NCBI RefSeq assembly: GCF_020627745.1 | Contig: NZ_JAHDGE010000019.1 | Location: 1 to 33,772, forward strand | DNA: 33,772 nt | Source: Pseudooctadecabacter sp. | GTDB taxonomy: Bacteria; Pseudomonadota; Alphaproteobacteria; Rhodobacterales; Rhodobacteraceae | Direction: 5' to 3' | Position numbers and translations under genes: made by a program | Shown here: in pieces, positions 1 to 6,543 of the stretch | Layout: each line of letters begins with the position of its first letter | How positions within the stretch are numbered: position 1 is the first letter of the stretch | The notes under the pieces: model-generated | Seen by the model: the letters and a program-made list of their open reading frames with translations, nothing else | What the model was told of the DNA's origin: nothing | Databases searched by the model: none

Positions 1-386
1 TCCACGTCGCCGCCGATGGCCGACAGGGCGTACCACAGATAGGCGCGCACCAGATCGGGTTCCGGCAGACCGCGCCCGATCTCGTAATACCAGCCCAGCC
101 CCGACTGCGCGCCGGGGTGCCCTTTGAGGGACGCGCGCAGATACCATTCAAACGCGCGTTCGTCGTCGCGCTCCACCCCCAGACCCAGCGCATACATCAC
201 CCCGATCAGCTCCTCCGCATCCGCATTGCCGGACCTTGCCAGAACCTCGAACATCGCGCGCGCCTCGACAAAATCGCCCGCCTCCATCAGATCGCGGGCC
301 TCCTCCAGATCAGCGGCCATCGCAGGACTTGCCAGCGCCACCAAAACCGCCAAAGTAAGGGCATGGATTGTATGACGCGTGTACAT
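1..386 (-). CDS. Sel1-repeat protein, exported (partial, 3' end outside window)
   Basis: The reverse strand reads from an ATG at 386 without a stop to the window edge, giving about 128 residues. An N-terminal signal peptide is visible (LAVLVALASPAMA before ADLEEARD), so the protein is probably periplasmic. After it come Sel1-type TPR units, recognisable by patterns such as AFEWYLRASLKGHPGAQ and GLGWYYEIGRGLPEPD. Sel1 repeats form alpha-solenoid scaffolds for protein contacts, so no catalytic role can be read from them. There is no clear Shine-Dalgarno sequence before the ATG, but this start is the only in-frame ATG that preserves the signal peptide. The start region overlaps the start of the divergent cytochrome c peroxidase gene. 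Family assignment is good; the specific role is unknown. Confidence 0.75.
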   Translation of the reverse strand, partial: MYTRHTIHALTLAVLVALASPAMAADLEEARDLMEAGDFVEARAMFEVLARSGNADAEELIGVMYALGLGVERDDERAFEWYLRASLKGHPGAQSGLGWYYEIGRGLPEPDLVRAYLWYALSAIGGDV

Positions 387-1685
387 ACGGGTTGTGTACA
401 GGGTGTGCACGCAGTGTGCCTCCTTTTTTGGGGGGCCTTGGGCGTGGCTGCCGACCCGATCTCTCTGGATGATTTCGTGGATGCCGACCCCGCGCAAGCG
501 CGAATTGGCCAGCTGCTGTTTTACGACAAAATCCTCTCCGGCAACCGCAATATTTCCTGCGGCACCTGTCACCACCACGACCACGCGGGCGGTGACGGTT
601 TGTCCCTCGGGATCGGCGAAGGCGGCACCGGCGTGGGGCCGGACCGCACCATCGGCGACATCCGCAAACGGGTGCCAAGAAACGCGCCAGCCCTTTGGAA
701 TCTCGGGCATAATTCCGTTGACGTGCTGTTTCACGATGGCCGGTTGGAGGTCTCGGACCAGTTCGGAAACGGCTTCGATTCCCCCGCCGAAGAATGGCTG
801 CCGCAAGGTCTGGACAACATTGTCGCGGCGCAGGCCCTGTTCCCTCTGACAGCCCAGTTCGAAATGGCCGGCAACCCCGGTGAAAACGACATCGCAGGGG
901 CCACCCATGACCGGATTGATGCGGCCTGGCCGATCCTCGCCGCCCGCATTCGCGCGGAACCCGACTACGTGAGGATGTTCACGCAAGCCTTTGAAACCGT
1001 TGACGAACCTCTGGACATCACCATCGTCGAGATTGGCAATGCGCTGGGGGCGTTCATCACCTCCGAATGGCAAAGTTTCGACAGCCCCTATGACGCTTGG
1101 CTCACCGGAACGCCCCTGCCCGACGACGCCGAACGGGGCCGCGCGCTGTTCTTTGGCGAAGCCCGCTGCGCCGCGTGCCATTCCGGCCCCCTGTTCACCG
1201 ATCAGGGGTTTCACGCCCTTGGCCTGCCTGCGTTCGGGCCGGGCCGCACGCGGACCTTTGACAAGATGCCCCGCGATGTGGGCCGCATGGGAGAAACGGA
1301 CCTGTTATCAGATGCTTACCGGTTCCGCACCCCGTCCCTGCGCAACGTCGCCCTCACCGCGCCTTATGGCCACAACGGGGCCTATCCGACCCTGCGCGAC
1401 ATGATCCGGCACCACGCGGACCCCACCGCCGCCCGTGCCGCATGGACGCCCGCCATGGCGGCCCTGCCCGTGACAGACAGGTTTCTGGGTGTGGATTTCG
1501 TGATCCAGCAGGACGCACGCGAAATGGCCCGTCAGTCGGCAGTCCTCGACATCAATCCGGTGGCGCTTTCTGATGCGGAAATCACTGATATAGAAGCGTT
1601 TTTACACAGTCTCACCGGTGCCACAGCCGACACCCGCCCCTTGGGGCGGCCCGACGTTGTTCCCAGCGGATTGCCGGTCGATTAA
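372..1685 (+). CDS. di-heme cytochrome c peroxidase / MauG family protein
   Basis: A 437-residue protein from an ATG at 372. Two CxxCH heme c sites are visible: CGTCH followed by further His residues near residue 60, and CAACHSGPLF near residue 270. The C-terminal part has the family pattern FRTPSLRNVALTAPYGHNG. These features define the bacterial di-heme peroxidase/MauG group, which reduces hydrogen peroxide or oxidises proteins in the periplasm. A hydrophobic segment ending GALGVAA before DPISLDDF is the likely signal peptide. I chose 372 because AAGG at 357-360 is well placed before it and it keeps an Arg in the n-region; ATG 363 and GTG 405 or 414 are alternatives. The frame stays open upstream to 117, but that part only mirrors the Sel1 gene. 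Its stop overlaps that of the convergent nitroreductase gene. Confidence 0.85.
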   Translation: MTRVHTGCVQGVHAVCLLFWGALGVAADPISLDDFVDADPAQARIGQLLFYDKILSGNRNISCGTCHHHDHAGGDGLSLGIGEGGTGVGPDRTIGDIRKRVPRNAPALWNLGHNSVDVLFHDGRLEVSDQFGNGFDSPAEEWLPQGLDNIVAAQALFPLTAQFEMAGNPGENDIAGATHDRIDAAWPILAARIRAEPDYVRMFTQAFETVDEPLDITIVEIGNALGAFITSEWQSFDSPYDAWLTGTPLPDDAERGRALFFGEARCAACHSGPLFTDQGFHALGLPAFGPGRTRTFDKMPRDVGRMGETDLLSDAYRFRTPSLRNVALTAPYGHNGAYPTLRDMIRHHADPTAARAAWTPAMAALPVTDRFLGVDFVIQQDAREMARQSAVLDINPVALSDAEITDIEAFLHSLTGATADTRPLGRPDVVPSGLPVD

Positions 1686-2650
1686 CGCAGCACCTCCGCC
1701 AGTGGCCGCCGCGCGCGCGGCGGGGCCGCACCTGTGGGGCGACCAAACCGGATCGCCTGAATAAACCGTCTGTCCGGTGGCAGCCCGAACCGGCGATAGA
1801 CGGCATCGCACGTGGGGGGATGATCGGACAGGGCGGCCATGGGCCAGCCCGCCAATCCAAGAGACGCAGCCTCAAGACACAGGCGCAGATACGCCCGCCC
1901 CGACGTCACGGCGCTTTCTGAAATATCTCGATGAAACAACGCGATGAGAGGTGATTTTGAAGTTACCTCAACCTCGGAGACAAGCGTTTTTGCCAATCCC
2001 AGACGCGACAGGACCGGCCACAGTTTCACCAACGCCCAAGGCACCAGACGCGCCTGTGCCGCTGTCATCTGCAGGGCCGCGCGGTCCATCCCGTCGCGGC
2101 CTGCCCGGGGATGGGTGTCGGACAGGCGCATCCAGTTGACCAGTTCCGTCCGAAAGGCACCATCGGCCATGACGGCAAGGCTCGCCTCGTCATTGCGCGC
2201 CGCGATCCATTCGCGTTCTCCCTGTGACAAAACAAACCGCGTGTCGGAACGGGTCCAGCCGTAAAGGACGGGGGGGGCGTCCTCGAACGCCCCGCGCCAT
2301 GTGAACCGCGCCTCCAGATGGGCATGCAACCGGTCCTCCGGCCCGTCCCGCACCGTCAGATGCGCCACAGGCACAAGCCCCTGACCGGGCGCGGTGTTCC
2401 GACCTGTTTCGGTCACCTGCGCGCCCAGACCATGGGCGGACAGGGCCAACGCCATCCCCTCCAGAACCGCGCCGCACGACAAGGCCGCATCGCGCCCCGT
2501 GGGGTCCCCCACCTGCAATCCCACGTCGGTATCACAAAACAGGGATATCACGTCGCCGTCACGCGTCCAGCGCGCGGGCTGGGTGTTGTGAACCGTCGGG
2601 GCAAGGGCGGCCCGCATGACACAGTTTTCAAATATATCTTGTGATATCAT
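1682..2650 (-). CDS. Acg-like FMN nitroreductase family protein
   Basis: A 322-residue protein beginning with the motif AALAPTVHNTQPARW, typical of the Acg-type branch of the nitroreductase family known from mycobacteria. The C-terminal part contains SLGLAGWPMAALSDHP and an RFGRPTG segment that fit the FMN-binding fold. Canonical family members use FMN and NAD(P)H to reduce small molecules; some Acg proteins are thought to bind flavin without classical reductase activity, so the reaction is open. The start ATG overlaps the stop of the upstream membrane-protein gene (ATGA at 2647-2650), so it is the last gene of a four-gene translationally coupled operon. I recall that an Acg-like domain occurs fused to a ThiF domain in mycobacterial MoeY (Rv1355c). 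That supports a functional link to the ThiF gene two positions upstream. Confidence 0.8.
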   Translation of the reverse strand: MISQDIFENCVMRAALAPTVHNTQPARWTRDGDVISLFCDTDVGLQVGDPTGRDAALSCGAVLEGMALALSAHGLGAQVTETGRNTAPGQGLVPVAHLTVRDGPEDRLHAHLEARFTWRGAFEDAPPVLYGWTRSDTRFVLSQGEREWIAARNDEASLAVMADGAFRTELVNWMRLSDTHPRAGRDGMDRAALQMTAAQARLVPWALVKLWPVLSRLGLAKTLVSEVEVTSKSPLIALFHRDISESAVTSGRAYLRLCLEAASLGLAGWPMAALSDHPPTCDAVYRRFGLPPDRRFIQAIRFGRPTGAAPPRARRPLAEVLR

Positions 2651-3834
2651 CGGGGTATCGCCATCAATCGCGCCATGCGTTGCACAGCGGCCAATTCAAG
2701 TTCTGCGCGGGGGGACGCGGCAAGGGCCGGCATCGACACAGCCACCAGTGTCAGCGGATCGTCGTCTGCCAGCAGGATATGGGTCGCGTCGAACAACCCG
2801 AAAAGGTGCGCAATATGGTCCCCTTCGGTTCCGTCCGTGAACGGCGGATCAGCGCGTTTGAGGACGGGGCGCACCGCGAAAACATGCCGCAACACAGGGC
2901 CGTCCAGACCGGCCAGATCACCGGCTGACACAAGGACAGCCCCCTCCACCAACGGATGCGATTGCAGGCCGCGCAAAAACCCCATGCCATCGCGGGACCG
3001 GTCCTCGGCCAGATGGCGCAGCAAGGACTGTGACTGCTCCTCGGTCCTGAGGCTCTGCGCCTCGACAACCAGAACCGCCACCATAAGGGACGCCAGAACC
3101 ACAGCGAGCGTCAGAACCGTCTCGTCCGTGGTCAACGGCACCATAAAGGCAATCACCGTTCCGGACAGCGCCGCCGCCACCACGATGGCCATGAACGACA
3201 CCACAGGTGTGCGATGGCCCGTATGCGTCCGGCCGAGGGACACCGCCAGCCAGCACAAGAACAACACCCCCAAGGGTGAGGTTTGGGCCGGAAACCCCAG
3301 AAATACCAACAGAAAATCCGCAGCCGCCAAGGGGACCAGCAAGACCAGAGACAGGGCAATCCTCTCAACCGACCGGTTTTCTGCAGCAGTTAAGCTGGCG
3401 CGATCACGGCGCAGGACCATCCATCCGCCGATAGCAAAACCGCTCAGCTGAAACACCATAAGTCCCGCCAGACGCGCCGGATCAATGCTGTCACGCCACC
3501 ACAAGGACAGCACTGCAAAGACAGCCGTGCCCCCAGCAACCCACAGTTTCGCCATCGGCGGCGCATGACGGCGCAACAGCCCTTCGGTCAGGATCAACAC
3601 GGATATCGGGATAAGAGAGGCCCCTAACAGGATGAAAAACCTGAAGAATTGTACATCCGTCAGAATAAACAACGCCCGTCCCGCAAAAAGAAGCATCATC
3701 ACCCGAAGCCCAAAGATGAACCGTCGGTTCAATGGCGCCCAAGCATCGCGGGCCGAAATCACGTGACTTACGATCATCAGCCCCGCCAAAGCCGATGCAG
3801 AAAGGAACAGATTGCCAATCTCGGACGGTCCCAT
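2647..3834 (-). CDS. polytopic membrane protein with short cytosolic C-terminal domain, sensor-like
   Basis: A 395-residue protein with eight or nine hydrophobic segments over residues 6-260, for example IGNLFLSASALAGLMIVSH, FRFFILLGASLIPISVLIL and LTLAVVLASLMVAVLVVEA. A soluble region of about 135 residues follows (EEQSQSLLRHLAEDRSRDGM to the end). The layout resembles the membrane input module of 7TM-type sensor kinases, but I find no H-box, N-box or G-box, so it is not a working histidine kinase as it stands. The C-terminal domain could be a degenerate GAF- or kinase-like fold; that is a guess. It starts inside the stop of the ThiF gene (ATGA at 3833-3836) and ends inside the start of the nitroreductase gene. 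I do not recognise the family. Membrane location is clear; function is unknown. Confidence 0.7.
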   Translation of the reverse strand: MGPSEIGNLFLSASALAGLMIVSHVISARDAWAPLNRRFIFGLRVMMLLFAGRALFILTDVQFFRFFILLGASLIPISVLILTEGLLRRHAPPMAKLWVAGGTAVFAVLSLWWRDSIDPARLAGLMVFQLSGFAIGGWMVLRRDRASLTAAENRSVERIALSLVLLVPLAAADFLLVFLGFPAQTSPLGVLFLCWLAVSLGRTHTGHRTPVVSFMAIVVAAALSGTVIAFMVPLTTDETVLTLAVVLASLMVAVLVVEAQSLRTEEQSQSLLRHLAEDRSRDGMGFLRGLQSHPLVEGAVLVSAGDLAGLDGPVLRHVFAVRPVLKRADPPFTDGTEGDHIAHLFGLFDATHILLADDDPLTLVAVSMPALAASPRAELELAAVQRMARLMAIPR

Positions 3835-4700
3835 CAGCCCATCAACCTTGACAGGAACCGCCGCACCAACGGACGCATCATGGCCGCGATCAGGGCCGGT
3901 CTGGGCCGTTCGACCCGCGCGGCATAGGGGTTGAAAAAGTAACCACGATTGTCGGTGCCATGGGGGCGGCCAAGGGCTGCGTTGATCACCTCATAACACA
4001 TCAACTGGCCGGTGGTGATGACCATCGGCGCAAAAGACATCCGCGACCTTTTGCCAGACACAACCTCGCCCACGATGTCGAGATCAATGTAGTGTCTGGA
4101 TGAAGAATGGATCACAACCCATTCGGATTCCTTCAAAAATGCTTCAGACCTCTGGCTATCCGTGATCTGGTCCCATGCCGTTCCCACAGTCGGATAGCCC
4201 ATCCGCACCTCATGGGGCACAGCATCCGGCGTGGTCACATAAACCGACGGCAAGGGGGAGGCATAGGCATCCACCACCGCCCGACCCAAAGCCCGCGCCC
4301 GCCGGTACAAAAGCAGCGATGCGCCCAGATCATCCGTCCCGTTTACCACGATCACGGATCGGGAAATCAGATCATCCACATGATCCGTCCAATCGGCGTG
4401 ATAGACTTCAATCTCAACCTCGGGGTTGATGGTGCGGGCAATCGCGGCGGTGGCTTCGGCCTTGTGGCAATCCACCGTGTCCATGAAACAAAAGACCTGC
4501 CGGTTGAGGTTGCTGACCTCAAACGCGTCCAGATCCGCGATAATCAACCGCCCCACACCTGCGCGCACCAGCCCCAGAATGCAGGCCCCGCCCATGCCAC
4601 CGGTGCCACAGACAAAGACGGTTGCACCACGCAGCGCTTCTTGTTCCTGCGGGGTGACGAAACCGATGTTGCGGGTGGTAAAGGTGGCATAATCAAACAT
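3834..4700 (-). CDS. ThiF/MoeB/HesA-family (E1-like) adenylyltransferase
   Basis: A 288-residue E1-like protein. The nucleotide-binding core is intact: the glycine loop CGTGGMGGACILGLVRAGVG, the acidic and NRQ motif IIADLDAFEVSNLNRQV, a Lys in CHKAEATAAIARTINP, and the aspartate element NGTDDLGASLLLYRRA. Family members adenylate the C-terminus of a small protein (ThiS, MoaD or ubiquitin-like) or a carboxylate. The paired CxxC zinc motifs of MoeB and ThiF are absent, and no thiS or moaD gene is nearby, so thiamine or molybdopterin synthesis is unlikely. The ATG at 4700 is chosen because it aligns with the usual N-terminus and overlaps the upstream gene by 8 bp; the frame is open further to 4739. 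The downstream membrane-protein gene starts in its stop codon. The substrate cannot be deduced. Confidence 0.8.
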   Translation of the reverse strand: MFDYATFTTRNIGFVTPQEQEALRGATVFVCGTGGMGGACILGLVRAGVGRLIIADLDAFEVSNLNRQVFCFMDTVDCHKAEATAAIARTINPEVEIEVYHADWTDHVDDLISRSVIVVNGTDDLGASLLLYRRARALGRAVVDAYASPLPSVYVTTPDAVPHEVRMGYPTVGTAWDQITDSQRSEAFLKESEWVVIHSSSRHYIDLDIVGEVVSGKRSRMSFAPMVITTGQLMCYEVINAALGRPHGTDNRGYFFNPYAARVERPRPALIAAMMRPLVRRFLSRLMG

Positions 4701-5649
4701 CACGGTCCTCGCGCGCGGGCCGCAGGATCGAAAACGCACGGCGCGTGTCGAACCAGTAGAGCACCGGCAGGATCAGCCGCCCAAGCGCCACGTAGATCGC
4801 CGTGCTCAGCACACCGAAGATGGCATTGGCCGGAACCTCCCGCGTCAGATAGCGGCGGATCGCGGGCAAATCCATGCGCCCCAGTTGCAGGATGTCATCG
4901 CCGCGGTCGTAATCGAGCTGATCGGCGCAAAAGGTATTGTAAACCTCATCGCGGTGCTTGGGCGCCGCCTCCCACGTCTTTTTCAGATCGTCGGACCCGC
5001 CGGTGTAGGCGTTGGTGATGACAAAACGGTCCTCGTCGAACCCCGCATCGTCCCCCACGCCAAAGACATGGCGGTGCTGCGCCATGATGCCCCGCGCGAT
5101 CAACACATGGGTGAGCGTCCGCCGCCCCGCGTCCGGCGCAGGCCAAATGTCGGAAAACATCTGGCTGACCATCCCCACCACCGCAGGCACCTGCGTGACA
5201 TTGGACATCCACAGGGGCCGGAACTGATTGCGCACGAACAGCAAAAAACACGTGAGCCCGTAAAGCACCCAAGACAACCCGCCCGACCGTTGATCGGGGT
5301 CCACCATCACCAGCCCCAGATGCAACACATCCACAGGCGCAGGCTGGGTGTCGATCGTCATCACCGCCAGCGCATTAAAGGCCACAGGCGTGCCGTCCTT
5401 GGTGCTGACCAGGGTCACGATCGTGTCGCGCATCCGGTCGCGGTCGCCTGCAAAAACACCGTAGCTCAGCGTGCCGGCGTCCAGCGTTTTGGCCGCCACG
5501 GCGCGCAGATCTGCCGTCAGCGCGGCCAGATCCCCATCGGACATCCAGCGCCCCGGCTTTTCCATGATCCGCACCACATGGCCGCGCCCGTGGCGCAGGG
5601 TCACGTCCATATGGTCGCGGCGCAGGGATGTGAGGAGTGATGCAATCAT
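4693..5649 (-). CDS. GNAT-fold-like putative acyltransferase with C-terminal hydrophobic helix
   Basis: A 318-residue protein, first in the four-gene operon. Residues about 110-150 (VLHLGLVMVDPDQRSGGLSW followed by a helix) resemble the beta4 strand and acetyl-CoA pyrophosphate loop (R/Q-x-x-G-x-G/A) of GNAT acyltransferases. The match is partial, so the fold call is moderate. Near the C-terminus AIFGVLSTAIYVALGRLILP is strongly hydrophobic and could anchor the protein to the inner membrane. The start at 5649 gives the longest reading; ATG 5610 (MDVTLRHGRG) is an alternative, and neither has a strong Shine-Dalgarno sequence. It overlaps the ThiF gene by 8 bp. In context it may supply an acyl group to a product that the E1-like and nitroreductase-like proteins act on; this is inference only. 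Confidence 0.55.
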   Translation of the reverse strand: MIASLLTSLRRDHMDVTLRHGRGHVVRIMEKPGRWMSDGDLAALTADLRAVAAKTLDAGTLSYGVFAGDRDRMRDTIVTLVSTKDGTPVAFNALAVMTIDTQPAPVDVLHLGLVMVDPDQRSGGLSWVLYGLTCFLLFVRNQFRPLWMSNVTQVPAVVGMVSQMFSDIWPAPDAGRRTLTHVLIARGIMAQHRHVFGVGDDAGFDEDRFVITNAYTGGSDDLKKTWEAAPKHRDEVYNTFCADQLDYDRGDDILQLGRMDLPAIRRYLTREVPANAIFGVLSTAIYVALGRLILPVLYWFDTRRAFSILRPAREDRDV

Positions 5650-5740
5650 GGAGGCAAGGCTTGTGTCATTAACCCTACCCTATGAAGGACAAGCAGGGCG
5701 AACAAGCGGGGAAACCCTGACCTTTATGGGGCACACCCCC

Positions 5741-5769
5741 TTGACCGACACCCGACCCAAAACTAGAAC
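5741..5769 (+). promoter_or_regulatory. predicted sigma70-type promoter of the imu cassette
   Basis: A -35 element TTGACC (5741-5746), a 17-bp spacer and a -10 element TAGAAC (5764-5769) lie just upstream of imuA. They match the TTGACA and TATAAT consensus at 5/6 and 4/6 positions. The -10 overlaps the SOS box, the usual geometry for LexA repression. The call rests on spacing and on the operator, not on experiment. Confidence 0.6.
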
Positions 5770-5780
5770 ATAACAGGAAC
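5766..5780 (+). promoter_or_regulatory. LexA operator (alphaproteobacterial SOS box)
   Basis: GAAC, seven bases, GAAC: a perfect match to the alphaproteobacterial LexA site (GTTC-N7-GTTC read on the other strand). It starts 34 bp before the imuA ATG and overlaps the predicted -10 element. It also lies in the divergent region shared with the ThiF-GNAT operon on the other strand, 117 bp from that operon's first start codon, so it could influence both directions. The rest of 5650-5799 shows no open frame or other clear structure. Confidence 0.85.
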
Positions 5781-5799
5781 ATTAATCACGGAATCGCCC

Positions 5800-6480
5800 A
5801 TGCGCAGCGCCCTGCCCCCGCCCAAATCCGCGACCGACCTGTTGATGGAACGGGCGGAAACGGCTGGCCGCAAGGGCGAGGCCGACAGCCAGCCCACGTT
5901 GCGCGAACTCTTTGCCGACAAAGCCACAGATGCGGCGGCCTTGGGTTTTATGCTGGCGCAGATCGACATCACCAAAGGCCCCGTCTTGTGGATTTCAGAC
6001 CGCATCAGCCGCAAGGAGGCGGGCGTGATCTGTATGGCGGGCCTGCCCCATGGCATCGACGTGCTGCGCGTGGATGTCTCCAAACCCGTTGACGTGCTCT
6101 GGGCGATGGAACAGGGCTTGGGCTGTTCCACCTTGGGCGCGGTCGTGGGGGAGGTCTGGGGCGATCCGCCTGCGCTGGATTTCACCGCCTCCAAACGGCT
6201 GGCCCTGCGGGCCGAGGCCCATGCAGTCCCTGCATGGCTGATCCGCCGTGCTGCCACCGCCAACCTCAGCGCGGCACGCGCCCGCTGGCGCGTGGCCTCA
6301 CTGGCCTCCATGCACAACCCCGATGACATCCACGCGCTGGGGCAGCCGCTGTGGCAGGCCAACCTGTTCCGCTCCCGCTGGGGCACACCGGGCGAATGGG
6401 TCGCACGGGCGCAAGACGGCACACTCCACCTCGACCACCGCGTCGAAGGCCAGACAGAGGCAGGGGCACGCTATGGCTGA
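5800..6480 (+). CDS. imuA: ImuA-family SOS mutagenesis protein
   Basis: A 226-residue protein with the ImuA pattern: an LRELFADKATDAAALGFMLA segment, a strand GPVLWISDR, then LWAMEQGLGCSTLGAVVGEVWGD and LDFTASKRLALRAEAHAV. ImuA is a RecA-fold-like accessory protein of the ImuA-ImuB-DnaE2 mutasome, which performs error-prone translesion synthesis after DNA damage. I see no Walker A motif, as expected for many ImuA proteins. It is the first gene behind the SOS promoter, with a weak CGGAA ribosome site before the ATG at 5800. The identification rests mainly on gene order, length and these conserved strings, and is firm with imuB and dnaE2 following. Confidence 0.88.
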   Translation: MRSALPPPKSATDLLMERAETAGRKGEADSQPTLRELFADKATDAAALGFMLAQIDITKGPVLWISDRISRKEAGVICMAGLPHGIDVLRVDVSKPVDVLWAMEQGLGCSTLGAVVGEVWGDPPALDFTASKRLALRAEAHAVPAWLIRRAATANLSAARARWRVASLASMHNPDDIHALGQPLWQANLFRSRWGTPGEWVARAQDGTLHLDHRVEGQTEAGARYG

Positions 6481-6488
6481 TCACACAC

Positions 6489-6518
6489 CCTGTTTCGTTT
6501 TGCCTGAAATACTCAAAA
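6489..6518 (-). repeat. dispersed intergenic motif, copy 1 (inverted)
   Basis: In the imuA-imuB spacer. On the reverse strand it reads GAGTATTTCAGGCAAAACG and continues to CAGG, nearly identical to copy 2 at 8476-8505. Similar short motifs are, from memory, common between genes in Rhodobacteraceae. Its function is unknown. Confidence 0.6.
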
Positions 6519-6543
6519 CCCCGCACCTTCGGCACACGCGACA

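Noticed and set aside
3834-4700. ThiF/MoeB housekeeping role in thiamine or molybdopterin synthesis
   Set aside because: No CxxC zinc pairs and no thiS, thiG, moaD or moaE nearby; the coupled partners are unrelated to those pathways.
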